Assembly: GCF_913777995.1 (NCBI RefSeq)
Contig: NZ_CAJYVE010000030.1
Coordinates: 1-64,000 of the forward strand
Origin: an uncultured Pseudomonas sp.
GTDB taxonomy: Bacteria > Pseudomonadota > Gammaproteobacteria > Pseudomonadales > Pseudomonadaceae
DNA: 64,000 nt
Direction of reading: 5' to 3'
Part shown: one piece after another, positions 1 through 7,901 of the stretch
Layout of the letters: every line of letters starts with the position of its first letter
How positions within the stretch are numbered: position 1 is the first letter of the stretch
The notes under the pieces: model-generated
Seen by the model: only the letters and a program-made list of their open reading frames with translations
The model's database searches: none
What the model was told of the DNA's origin: nothing
Position numbers and translations under genes: made by a program

Positions 1-26
1 CAGAACGGCTGATTGCAGCCGTTCTG
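1..26 (-). terminator. Hairpin downstream of the first LuxR gene
   Basis: Perfect 10-bp inverted repeat (CAGAACGGCT / AGCCGTTCTG) with a 6-nt loop, starting 36 nt past the stop of the minus-strand LuxR gene. It is placed like a rho-independent terminator. The U-tract, if any, lies outside the window, so termination is inferred. Confidence 0.5.
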
Positions 27-62
27 CCACCACCTTGAGGAGAGGGGACTGCAGCAGGTTGA

Positions 63-902
63 TCAAGCGCCCTTGCGCAGCAATTGAAGGTTTTCTGCCG
101 GCTCACTGGCGTGCAGCCAGCGCAACAGGGCACGGCGGCCGTTGATGCTCATCTTCACGGCAGCGCGCTTGAAATAGCTTTCCACGGTACTGACCTTCAG
201 CGCCAGCCGCTCGGCCAACTCAGGCACCGTGTGGCCGGCCAGCAGGCCGATGCACACTTCGGTTTCGCGCTCGGAAAGGTTCAGTTCGCACGCGCAGAGA
301 CGTTCCTGGAAGCGTTCACGCAAGCCACTGAGGGCAGGAACCTTGTTGTCTACGCGGTGGGCGCGGCCATGCAGTGCGGTGACGTTGCTGGCGGAAGGCG
401 TGGTGCTTGCGATGTGTTCTTCGATGATCGGCAGCAGCATCAGCGCCAGGTCTTTCAACTTTGCCCGCTCCTGGGGGGTGAAGGCGTCTTCAGAGGCGGT
501 ACGAAATACCGAAATCACGCAGCGTTGGCCATTCTTCTGCTGGTAAGAAGCCAAATGCATCTGGCAATTGGCAGCGGCCTTTACCGGTTCGTTACCCACT
601 TGGCCGGCGATCACACGGCCGGCATCGCCGGCATGTTCATAAAGTTGTGCCGCCTTGAGTTGCTCTGGGCTCAGTACGATAGGTTCCGGCGGGGGAGCGC
701 TGTTGGGCGAGGTGCTGCCGATGCAATTTCTGGGTACCGGGCCGGCCACGGGAATGCCGGAGCTGGCGCGGTATTGAGTAACGTGTGTAGCGTCTACCGG
801 TAACGAGGCGTTGATCAGATCGTGAAGTAAGCGCGTGAAATGTCGGCTACCGGCGCCAGCGATCACTTTTCCCAAGTGCGGAAAGAGCTGTTGGATGTTC
901 AT
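63..902 (-). CDS. LuxR-family transcriptional regulator, cyclic-lipopeptide type
   Basis: Protein of 279 residues with a C-terminal GerE/LuxR helix-turn-helix (about residues 205-262; core ERETEVCIGLLAGHTVPELA, then VSTVESYFKRAAVKM). The N-terminal part is not a recognisable autoinducer-binding domain. This matches the family that flanks CLP synthetase clusters in Pseudomonas (PsoR, EtlR, MassAR types). The start is the ATG at 902, with AAGGGAAG about 6 nt upstream; the frame also opens one codon earlier at a TTG. A second, clearly related LuxR gene lies at 3112-3903. Regulation of a lipopeptide is family knowledge; no synthetase gene is present here to regulate. Confidence 0.85.
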   Translation of the reverse strand: MNIQQLFPHLGKVIAGAGSRHFTRLLHDLINASLPVDATHVTQYRASSGIPVAGPVPRNCIGSTSPNSAPPPEPIVLSPEQLKAAQLYEHAGDAGRVIAGQVGNEPVKAAANCQMHLASYQQKNGQRCVISVFRTASEDAFTPQERAKLKDLALMLLPIIEEHIASTTPSASNVTALHGRAHRVDNKVPALSGLRERFQERLCACELNLSERETEVCIGLLAGHTVPELAERLALKVSTVESYFKRAAVKMSINGRRALLRWLHASEPAENLQLLRKGA

Positions 903-1471
903 CAAACTTCCCTTCTAAATTCAATAACCATGACTCAATAATCAAATTGAATGACGTCAATGCAATAAAAGGCATTAATGAGTTTAAGCGTGCGTGTGTG
1001 GGTAACTGCAAAGAAGGGAAGGCTAGGGCGATGAATGACTAGGCATAATCCTGATCTCCTGGATTCGACAGGCAGTTAACGGGCACAAAGCAGAGAGTTA
1101 TTAGAATAGGGCTAAATGCTATCACTTACCGAAAAGACCAAGTCTGCGGTCGAGGTCAGTTGTTCAAGGTCTGTCTTCATGGGTCTACTCCAGTTGAGTC
1201 GCTCGGTCAGCCGGTAGATGCAGTGGGTGAATGTAATGATATGTTTCCGTACGAGTAACAATACCGATAACAACTAGTGGAGGCCAGCATTATCTAACAC
1301 TCGCACTGATATTTTTTTCATCCCAGCTCATATTTTTTCATCGTGCCCACCGTTGTAAGGGGTGACATCAATGTGCTATCTCTTAGAGGGGCGACGCACC
1401 TACTTTAGCCTGTATTTTTACAACGATAAATACTTGTTTTTCCGTGACTTTTGCAATAGGTAAGCGGCAGC
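903..1471. other. Intergenic region upstream of the first LuxR gene
   Basis: About 570 bases with no convincing gene. It is AT-rich for this genome and holds the promoter of the minus-strand LuxR gene. In CLP loci the first synthetase gene would diverge from such a regulator; I see no synthetase fragment in any frame here. Confidence 0.5.
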
Positions 1472-1573
1472 GAACAGTCGTTTGATTATGCCGAACAGTT
1501 GTTTGAATAAAGCCAACAAGCGTTTGAATAAAACCAACAAACGTTTGAACTTACCAAACGTTTGTTTGAATGG
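1472..1573. repeat. Tandem array of five 20-22 bp repeats
   Basis: Units begin at 1472, 1493, 1515, 1536 and 1556 (the last partial). Each resembles AACAARCGTTTGAATAAA followed by a CC. The period is close to two helical turns, as in arrays of regulator sites or plasmid iterons. The array lies between the first LuxR gene and the 3' end of the lipoprotein gene. The repeats also create a short lysine/asparagine-rich open frame (1482-1700) that I do not call a gene. Confidence 0.75.
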
Positions 1574-1641
1574 ATCGGCGCCTGCCCGCAGGGCAACACG
1601 ATCCTCGATAAAAATCGACTTAAGTAAGTGCGTAATGGGAT

Positions 1642-3048
1642 CTATAACTCTTGAGACGGCTCCTGCTGCCAGTCGCCACCCAGTGCTTTGTAAAGATTGA
1701 CCTCTGCCGTCAATTGCGAGAGGCGATCGTTAATCAGCGAGCTTTGCGCACTGTACAAAGAGCGTTGGGCATCGAGGAAGGTCAAGCTGCTGTCCAGCCC
1801 TTCTCGATAACGTGATTCGGCAAGCCGATAGTAATTCTCGCTGGCCTTGACCAGATTATGTTGAGCCATGACTTGCTGGCGGTAAGTCTGGCGCGCGGCC
1901 AACCCATCGGACACTTCCTGGAACGCGGTCTGAATACTTTTCTCGTACTGCGCGACGTCGATGTCTTTCTGGATCTTGGCGTAATCCAGGCTGGCGCGCA
2001 GGTTACCGGCATTGAACAGCGGGATATTGATCTGCGGCTGAAACGTCCAGGCCTTGGAGCCCGCCTTGAACAGACCGGACAACTCACTGCTGGCGGTGCC
2101 GCCGTTGGCAGTCAAGGTGATGCTGGGAAAAAACGCCGCCCGCGCTGCACCGATGTTGGCATTGGCCGCCTTGAGCTGGTGTTCGGCCTGCAGGATGTCA
2201 GGCCGGCGTTGCAGCAGTTGTGACGGCAACCCGGCGGGCATCTGGGCGATCAGATCATCACTGATCGGTTCGCTGGGAACGCTGATCTGCACTGGAGCGC
2301 CCGTGAGCAGTTGCAGATTGTTCTGGCCCTGGTCCACTTGCCGCTGGTATTGCGCCACCCGCGCCCGGGCGCTCTCGACCTGAGTACTGGCCTGGCTCTG
2401 GGCCAGGGCCGTGGCGCCGCCGGCGCTGAGCTGCTGCGTGGTCAGCGACAGGCTCTTTTCGTAGGCTTCCAGAGTCTGTCGCGCCAGCGCCAGCTGTTCC
2501 TGATCGGCGCGCCAGCTCAGGTAGGCCGTGGCGACGTTGCCGATCAGACTCAGCCGGGTGCTGCGCTGGGCCTGCTCCTGGGCCAAGTACGCCTCTATCT
2601 TTTCCTGGCTCAGGCTGCGGTTGCGGCCGAACAGGTCCAGCTCATAGGCGCTGATGCCCAGCCCGACCGAGTAATTACCCGCCGTGCTGCGTACCCCCGA
2701 AGTGGACAGGTCCGCCGGTACGCTCTGACGAGTGCCGGAGCCCTGTATCGACACGCTGGGAAACAACGCACTGCGCTGAATACGGTATTGCGCCTGAAAC
2801 GCCTGAATGTTGAGCAGGGCCACGCGCAGATCACGATTGTGGGTCATTGCCGTATCCAGCAACTGCACCAGGGCCGGGTCGCGGAAGACCTGTTGCCAAC
2901 CGTATTGCCTGGCTTCACCCGTGCTCAGCACGGCGCTGCCTTGTGCATAGGCTGCAGGCACTGGCGGAGCAGGGCGCTGGTAATCGGGAATCAGTGAACA
3001 GCCACTGAGTAAAGCGAGCGTCAGCCAACCGGGGGAGTAGCGAAACAT
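1642..3048 (-). CDS. NodT/OprM-type outer-membrane efflux lipoprotein
   Basis: Protein of 468 residues with a lipoprotein signal (lipobox LLSGC near residue 17), followed by two outer-membrane efflux protein repeats typical of the RND/MacAB outer channel. Features include the QRRPDILQAEHQLKAANANI segment and a C-terminal SRYREGLDSSLTFLDAQRSL motif. It forms the outer-membrane duct of a tripartite exporter. It lies 63 nt downstream of the second LuxR gene on the same strand, so the two are probably co-transcribed. A nodT-like gene next to a LuxR gene is a known border of CLP clusters in Pseudomonas. Its inner-membrane partner MacB is absent here. Confidence 0.9.
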   Translation of the reverse strand: MFRYSPGWLTLALLSGCSLIPDYQRPAPPVPAAYAQGSAVLSTGEARQYGWQQVFRDPALVQLLDTAMTHNRDLRVALLNIQAFQAQYRIQRSALFPSVSIQGSGTRQSVPADLSTSGVRSTAGNYSVGLGISAYELDLFGRNRSLSQEKIEAYLAQEQAQRSTRLSLIGNVATAYLSWRADQEQLALARQTLEAYEKSLSLTTQQLSAGGATALAQSQASTQVESARARVAQYQRQVDQGQNNLQLLTGAPVQISVPSEPISDDLIAQMPAGLPSQLLQRRPDILQAEHQLKAANANIGAARAAFFPSITLTANGGTASSELSGLFKAGSKAWTFQPQINIPLFNAGNLRASLDYAKIQKDIDVAQYEKSIQTAFQEVSDGLAARQTYRQQVMAQHNLVKASENYYRLAESRYREGLDSSLTFLDAQRSLYSAQSSLINDRLSQLTAEVNLYKALGGDWQQEPSQEL

Positions 3049-3111
3049 GGACGCAACCTTATCTGAACATTCTGCAAGCTTCGGTCAATCAGGGTGGCTT
3101 AGTTGCGGCGC

Positions 3112-3903
3112 TCAACCGCTCTGGCTCATCCCGATCATCCATTTGACCAGTCCGTGACGTCCTTTCACCCCTAGCTTGGCAGCCGCACGCTTCAAATAGG
3201 TTTCAATGGAGCTGTTTTTCACGTGCAGTTTTTCAGCCATTTCGGGCACCGTGGCGCCCGCAAGCAGGCCCAGGCAGATCTCTCGCTCCCGCGTGGACAG
3301 CTGGGTGTCAGTGAGCTTGAGTTTCTCATTGAAGTCGCGCTGCAGCTCCCGCCCACCGGAAGTGTCGGGCGTCATCTGAGGCAAGTCGCAGAGCTCCCGC
3401 GTCGCCTGGGCATGACGCTCGAGCAGCGGCAAAAGCGTTTCTGAAAAGTTCTTCAGAAACGAGAGTTCATGGATCGAGAAGTCTTTTTGCGGGGTGTGGC
3501 GGTGCAGTGAAATCAGCCAGTAGCGATTGGACTTTCTGGACGCGACGTTACAGCACCAGGCATCCAGGCAGGGAGTAGGTTCCTTGACCATGGCGCTGGG
3601 GTATTTGCTGTGTATGAGCGGGGCTTCTTCCGATTCGAGCAGGCGTTCCAATAACCAGTCATGGTCCTGGGCGCAAGTTCCAGAGGCTGCCGGAGCACTG
3701 CCGATAAGCCAGGTGTTGATCACCTTGCGCTCGTGTTCATCAATCGTCCACTCACTGAGTTCGGTCAGATCGATCGGCACTGAATCATTGATCAAGTCGT
3801 GCATTTGCGACACGAAGTCATTGCTGCCCACGCTTGATATCAACCGCCCCAGGGCCAAGAAGTAGGCGGAATGCTTACCTGTTTCCTGTAGCTTGGAATT
3901 CAT
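3112..3903 (-). CDS. LuxR-family transcriptional regulator, cyclic-lipopeptide type (second copy)
   Basis: Protein of 263 residues with a C-terminal LuxR-type helix-turn-helix (core STREREICLGLLAGATVPEMA, then SSIETYLKRAAAKLGVKGRH). It is related to the regulator at 63-902 but clearly diverged, as expected for the left-border and right-border regulators of a CLP cluster rather than a recent duplication. No acyl-homoserine-lactone domain is evident. It is divergent from macA, with 390 bp between them containing an inverted repeat and three tandem operator-like repeats. It probably starts an operon with the NodT-like gene. Confidence 0.85.
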   Translation of the reverse strand: MNSKLQETGKHSAYFLALGRLISSVGSNDFVSQMHDLINDSVPIDLTELSEWTIDEHERKVINTWLIGSAPAASGTCAQDHDWLLERLLESEEAPLIHSKYPSAMVKEPTPCLDAWCCNVASRKSNRYWLISLHRHTPQKDFSIHELSFLKNFSETLLPLLERHAQATRELCDLPQMTPDTSGGRELQRDFNEKLKLTDTQLSTREREICLGLLAGATVPEMAEKLHVKNSSIETYLKRAAAKLGVKGRHGLVKWMIGMSQSG

Positions 3904-4046
3904 CGTTCTCTCTCGTCACAGGCTCCGGCACACCGCTGTCCGTAGCGCTTCCATTGAACGTGTACAGGACCGGACAATGCAGTGATCCGGCCATCTGATA
4001 CGTCGAAACTACAGAGTGAGCTGAAGAGTGTCTGTCGCCGAAAACA

Positions 4047-4102
4047 GGGACAAAGGGTTGTAGTTAATGTGCCATTATCGGACTAGCACTACAACTTGTC
4101 CC
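4047..4102. repeat. Imperfect inverted repeat in the luxR-macA divergent region
   Basis: The left arm (4047-4064) contains GGGACAA and GTTGTAGT. The right arm (4088-4102) reads ACTACAACTTGTCCC. The outer GGGACAA/TTGTCCC and inner GTTGTAGT/ACTACAAC parts pair, with three extra bases in the left arm. It could be a regulator site between the two divergent genes. Confidence 0.5.
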
Positions 4103-4212
4103 GGTTTGCAGGGACAGACGCAAAACCGGCAGTCGGCCTAGAGTAAATACCGCATTCGAATGATTTGACCGCCTTTAGTTCCCGGCCCAAGTCCGTGGTA
4201 CGGCTGGCTAAG

Positions 4213-4287
4213 TTGGTACATCCGTACGAACTAATAACTTGGCACAACCGTGCAAACTAGAGTTTTGGTACAACTGTACAAACTAGG
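4213..4287. repeat. Three tandem 26-bp dyad repeats directly upstream of macA
   Basis: Copies start at 4213, 4239 and 4265, exactly 26 bp apart. Each begins TTGGYACA, then two bases, then YGTRC, and ends in AACTA. Each copy has internal dyad symmetry (for example TTGGTACA against TGTACAAA). The last copy abuts the ribosome-binding site of macA. A fixed period with internal symmetry suggests repeated operator sites; the regulator is unknown, and the neighbouring LuxR is one candidate. Confidence 0.75.
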
Positions 4288-4293
4288 AGCGAG

Positions 4294-5469
4294 GTGGTGA
4301 AGTTTAAATGGCCCTTTCGCGGCTGGAGCTGGCGCAAGATTCTGGTGCGGCTGGTGCTGGTCGACTCGCTGTTCTCGCTGGCAAGTTATGCGTTCTATCG
4401 CTATGCAACCGAACCTGAAGAGTCGGGTTACATCACTGCGCCGGTACGCGAAGGACGCCTTGAACAGGCAGTGATCGCCAGCGGCGTACTGCAAGGTAGC
4501 CGCCAGCTGGATGTAGGCGCTCAAGTTTCCGGGCAGGTCAAGCAAGTGCTGGTCGCGCCTAACGACCAGGTTCGCCATGGCCAGTTGCTCGCCGAGATCG
4601 ACCCCTTGCCGGCGCGCAATGCGTTGCGCCAGGCACAGGTGCAAGTACAGCTGCTTGGTGCGCAGGCCGACGCCGCCCGCTTCAAGCTCGAGCGTGCCGA
4701 GCAGGCGCAACGGCGCTATCAGCGTCTCATCCAGCATGGAGCCGTCTCTGCGCAAGAAGCCGAGCAGGCACGTGCCGCCTATGCCCAGGCCAAAGGCGAC
4801 TACGCCTCGCAGATGGAGCAGTCGCGCAAGGCACGCGTTCAACGCGACACCGCCCAGGTCAACTTGGAGTACACCCGCATCCTGGCCCCGGCCGACGGCA
4901 CCGTGTTGGCCATCGTCACCCAGCCAGGCCAGACGGTCATCGCTGAGCAGGCGCCACCGGTCCTGTTGAAAATGGCCGACCTGAGCCGGATGACGATCAA
5001 GGCGCAGGTGGCCGAAGCGGATGTACTGCGCATCCACCCAGGCCTGCCGGTGTACTTCACCCTGATGGGCGACCCCGACACACGTTATGAGGCGACCCTG
5101 CGCGAAATCGAACCGGCGCCTCAACATCTGGCCGGGCAGGGGAGCAATGCCGGCTCGGGCAAGGAGGCGGTGTTCTACACGGCGGTGTTCGACGTGCCCA
5201 ACCCGCAGGGGCGCCTGCGCGTGAGCATGAGTGCCGATGTGCGCATCGTGCTGGGCGTGGCTGAAAACGCCGTGAGCATTCCCCTGGCAGCGCTTGGCGC
5301 CAAGGATGCGCAAGGGCGCTTCGAGGTCAAGGTGCTGGAGGAGGGTGACAAGGTGCGCACGACACAGGTCGAGACCGGTTTGCGTAATCAGAGCCAGGTG
5401 CAGGTGCGGTCGGGGCTGAAGGCTGGGGAGCGGGTGGTGTTGGCGGAAAGGGATAAAGGAACGTTGTAG
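4294..5469 (+). CDS. macA: MacA-type periplasmic adaptor (membrane fusion) subunit
   Basis: Protein of 391 residues with one N-terminal membrane segment (about residues 13-35), a split lipoyl/biotinyl domain around a long alpha-helical hairpin (about 100-190), then the beta-barrel region. The motif LDVGAQVSGQVKQVLVAPND is typical of MacA. The start is a GTG at 4294 with AGGAGCGAG just upstream. It would link the MacB ATPase-permease to the outer-membrane channel for lipopeptide or macrolide export. MacB, normally the next gene, is missing, so this adaptor is orphaned unless a partner lies elsewhere. Confidence 0.88.
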   Translation: MVKFKWPFRGWSWRKILVRLVLVDSLFSLASYAFYRYATEPEESGYITAPVREGRLEQAVIASGVLQGSRQLDVGAQVSGQVKQVLVAPNDQVRHGQLLAEIDPLPARNALRQAQVQVQLLGAQADAARFKLERAEQAQRRYQRLIQHGAVSAQEAEQARAAYAQAKGDYASQMEQSRKARVQRDTAQVNLEYTRILAPADGTVLAIVTQPGQTVIAEQAPPVLLKMADLSRMTIKAQVAEADVLRIHPGLPVYFTLMGDPDTRYEATLREIEPAPQHLAGQGSNAGSGKEAVFYTAVFDVPNPQGRLRVSMSADVRIVLGVAENAVSIPLAALGAKDAQGRFEVKVLEEGDKVRTTQVETGLRNQSQVQVRSGLKAGERVVLAERDKGTL

Positions 5470-5480
5470 GTGCACGCCTG

Positions 5481-5531
5481 ATGACCAGGCCCATGATCAA
5501 ACTGGACCCTTGTCGCGTAACCGTGTCGAAA
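5481..5531 (+). pseudogene. Possible 5' stub of macB
   Basis: Eleven nt after the macA stop a short frame opens: M-T-R-P-M-I-K-L-D, then unrelated residues and a stop. MacB proteins typically begin M-T/S-x-P-L-I-x-L before the ABC domain, and macB normally follows macA at this distance. I read this as the first nine or so codons of a macB whose remainder was deleted near 5507. The match is short, so this is inference. Confidence 0.4.
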
Positions 5532-5629
5532 TGCTACTTTTGGCTTTAGGCTGGACGAGAGGCGCACCGTAGCGTCCGTTCGGTGACTCGGACCGGAAAC
5601 GTCCGCATGTCCACATAGTAGGAAGGCAG

Positions 5630-6334
5630 ATGGCCAGGCCGGCAACAGACGAACATTTAGCCCCCGATCTCGCACAGACCCGCAAGCAGTGGTGTGACCA
5701 CTTCGCCGATGACCATGGGCGTGTGACTGCATGGATGTTCATCCCACACGAGATACTTGAGCCGCTCATGACCGGGCGCTTGCGGCATTGCTCGATCGAG
5801 TTTGCTGACGACGACCCGATGTTCCGCATGGCCTATCAGTGGATGATTGACGTCATGGAGGCTTCAGGCATCCCCTCAGCAAAAACCGGCGTGAGTCCCT
5901 GGTGGTGCTGGGTCAGAGCGGGTTATGGAGAAACCAAACCCACCGCTCGGTGCGGTACCGACGATCAGCTTCTGCTGGAGTTGAGTATTCCCCGTCACGA
6001 GCTGCTGCTTTCTGACTTTGATATGTGGCATGTCCCGCTGAACTATTGGATTAATGCGGAAGGCGAAGCTGAGGAACGATTCGAGCGCGAGATTAACGCA
6101 GCGGGTCTCTGTATCTATGACGATAAGCCGCTGCCGGAGCCATTTCATTCGGCAGTCCAAGCGACCTGGCTGGACATCTTTCGACTGGATGTCGTCAACG
6201 GCTTTACTGTGGATTTCCAGCAGAAATCGATCCAGGGTGTTTTTTGGACCTTGACGCCTGACATGGTCAAAGGGGTTGTGGAGCCTGCGCCGGATTTCGA
6301 GGTTGATGAGCACGAGGCGCCAGTCGCGTTCTGA
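5630..6334 (+). CDS. DUF3841 family protein
   Basis: Protein of 234 residues. The segments AYQWMIDVM, WWCWVRAG and LLLELSIPRHELLLSDFDMW match the conserved pattern of DUF3841, a family of soluble proteins of unknown function. It has no signal peptide or membrane segment. The start at 5630 has a purine-rich AGGAAGGCAG upstream. It lies alone between the macA remnant and the dif site, so context gives no function. Confidence 0.7.
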   Translation: MARPATDEHLAPDLAQTRKQWCDHFADDHGRVTAWMFIPHEILEPLMTGRLRHCSIEFADDDPMFRMAYQWMIDVMEASGIPSAKTGVSPWWCWVRAGYGETKPTARCGTDDQLLLELSIPRHELLLSDFDMWHVPLNYWINAEGEAEERFEREINAAGLCIYDDKPLPEPFHSAVQATWLDIFRLDVVNGFTVDFQQKSIQGVFWTLTPDMVKGVVEPAPDFEVDEHEAPVAF

Positions 6335-6530
6335 CTGGAACGCCCGACACCTCTGGATTTGCTGGGCTCAGCCAAGGTTGCTGGAAAACGTGTGGGAGTT
6401 GGAGTTAGGTACCAGAGCGGACTGACAGATTTTCAAGTACAGGGCCGTTAGGGGATATTTTGATCCCAGTGGCGCGAACGAGGGGATTCTAGGGGACATG
6501 GTGCTCAGGAGCTGTAATATGTAATACATA

Positions 6531-6558
6531 ATTTAACATAATATACATTATGCGTAAC
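6531..6558 (-). other. dif: Chromosome dimer resolution site dif
   Basis: The 28 bases match the reverse complement of the Escherichia coli dif site, as I recall it, at 26 positions. The XerD-binding arm is ATTTAACATAA (6531-6541), the 6-bp centre TATACA (6542-6547), and the XerC-binding arm TTATGCGTAAC (6548-6558). XerC and XerD act here with FtsK to resolve chromosome dimers at the terminus. Candidate FtsK-orienting sequences are polarised as expected: GGGCAGGG on the plus strand at 5134, CCCTGCCC at 7452 and 18135. The flanks (6335-6685) contain no convincing gene. Confidence 0.93.
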
Positions 6559-6685
6559 GACGTATTACCAAATGTGAGCCCATCCCAGGCGCATTTCACG
6601 TTCTCGTTCACCACCAAAGGCACGGCACACCCACGACAGCGTTTTTCGATGAAGCCTCATCATGAGTGTGCCCGTTCACTTTGTT

Positions 6686-7105
6686 TCAGTCCGCTGCCCG
6701 GCTACCGGCAAAATAATCGGTCGTTCGCAACTGCAGGCTGTACACCCAGATGCCGAAAACCAGGGCGTACTCTTTGAACATCGGCATGCTCAGTAGATGC
6801 GCCGCAGACTCACCGCGCAGGTGGCTGAACATGATCGCCAGACCAGTCACCAGAGCCAGGACAAAGCACCACGAACAGCTTTTCTTCTTGCTCCAGAGCA
6901 ACAAGCCGCCCAGGCCCATCAGCCCTGAAACCACACAATAGATCAGTAGCGAAAAGATCGAGATATCACCCAGCCTGGCTTGTATATAGCCTTCGGTGAA
7001 TACCCAGAAACCGGTTTGGAACAGCACGATCAAGCAGTAAAAGACGGTCATGAACACCGGTACGGGACGTGAGTCATACCAGGGCTTTGACAGGTAGCGC
7101 TCCAT
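6686..7105 (-). CDS. Hypothetical small inner-membrane protein
   Basis: Protein of 139 residues with about four hydrophobic segments (roughly residues 17-38, 50-70, 77-96 and 112-130). Start at the ATG at 7105 with GAAGGAG about 9 nt upstream. I recognise no family motif. It is the first gene to the right of dif and stands alone, with no operon partner. Confidence 0.6.
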   Translation of the reverse strand: MERYLSKPWYDSRPVPVFMTVFYCLIVLFQTGFWVFTEGYIQARLGDISIFSLLIYCVVSGLMGLGGLLLWSKKKSCSWCFVLALVTGLAIMFSHLRGESAAHLLSMPMFKEYALVFGIWVYSLQLRTTDYFAGSRAAD

Positions 7106-7386
7106 GGTGGAATTGCTCCTTCAACACGAAATGAATGAATGTTTCTTCGGCGCCAAGGGCTGTGACGCCAGGCGTCAGATGGGCCGGAATCCGGCCCCGG
7201 CCACCCATCGGTCACAGAGTTTTGAGTTCTTGTGCCTCAGGGTGGATTTTCAAAGGGTCACTTGGCGGAACTTGAAGACAGCAAAAGCCGCATTTTGTGC
7301 CTCTAAAAGATGTACTCGGCCTGTCAGGGCTTGACTCTCTACCCGCCTCCGTATTCCATGGCAACCCATCATCATGCAGAAAACTG

Positions 7387-7420
7387 ATAACTCAACTAAA
7401 CGAACATTTAGTTGAGTTAT
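7387..7420. repeat. Perfect 14-bp inverted repeat
   Basis: Arms ATAACTCAACTAAA (7387-7400) and TTTAGTTGAGTTAT (7407-7420) with a 6-nt spacer. No T-run follows, so it is less like a terminator than an operator or a recombination-type site. It lies about 310 bp upstream of the BetI-like operator. Confidence 0.7.
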
Positions 7421-7730
7421 TTAATGCCCGGCGTCGGCCACCTAATCGTCACCCTGCCCTCCGTTATCCCAGAAGCCCCGTTTCGTAACGCCACAGAGCC
7501 TTAGAAGCCTCGCCGCAGAGCCTTCTCTGGCTGGAGCGTCGCCCCACCCTGGGTAGCCTCGCTTAAAGCACGGATTCTGCGCTGCTACGAATCCACGGCA
7601 AATTCCAGCAAAAAGTACCGAACGTCTTCCACTGACGCCTGTCACACCCTTTACGGACACCCTCTTTCTTGCACCGCTCGATCGTTTCAGCCACGCATCA
7701 TGAGCACCAGCTTGACTGGGTCTGGATTTT

Positions 7731-7754
7731 TTATTGATTGATTGTTCAATATAG
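7731..7754. promoter_or_regulatory. BetI-like operator and promoter of betBA
   Basis: The sequence ATTGATTGATTGTTCAAT (7733-7750) has an ATTGA/TCAAT dyad and resembles the operators bound by the choline-responsive repressor BetI upstream of bet genes. It lies about 150 bp before betB, where one would expect control of a betIBA operon. The motif match is from memory and is moderate. Confidence 0.4.
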
Positions 7755-7901
7755 ATAACGTAGGCTGATTTTTGTCATGCGGCCTCCTCCACGGACCGCT
7801 TCCTGGCGAAAAACATCGCTGGCAGCCGCTGCCGGCAAGCTCAAAACCGCACGCCCGAAGGATGCGGATCGCCGATAAACCATTGCACTTGCGAGAACTT
7901 T

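Larger units (their letters stand above)
7106..7901. other. Long intergenic region upstream of betB
   Basis: About 800 bases without a convincing gene; short open frames (for example 7442-7660 minus and 7772-7975 plus) have no recognisable product. It holds a 17-bp palindrome (GGGCCGGA / TCCGGCCC, 7181-7197), a strong 14-bp inverted repeat at 7387-7420 and the BetI-like operator near 7733. The betI regulator gene usually found just before betB is absent, and I find no fragment of it. Confidence 0.6.

Noticed and set aside
1482..1700. Small open frame with Lys/Asn-rich repeats
   Set aside because: It is produced by the tandem DNA repeats, lacks a good ribosome-binding site and overlaps the end of the lipoprotein gene.
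5470..6685. Integrated element (phage or IS) near dif
   Set aside because: No integrase, transposase or target-site duplication was found; only a DUF3841 gene and the dif site.
6550..6777. Small open frame starting inside dif
   Set aside because: It begins in the XerC arm, overlaps the end of the membrane-protein gene and has no recognisable product.
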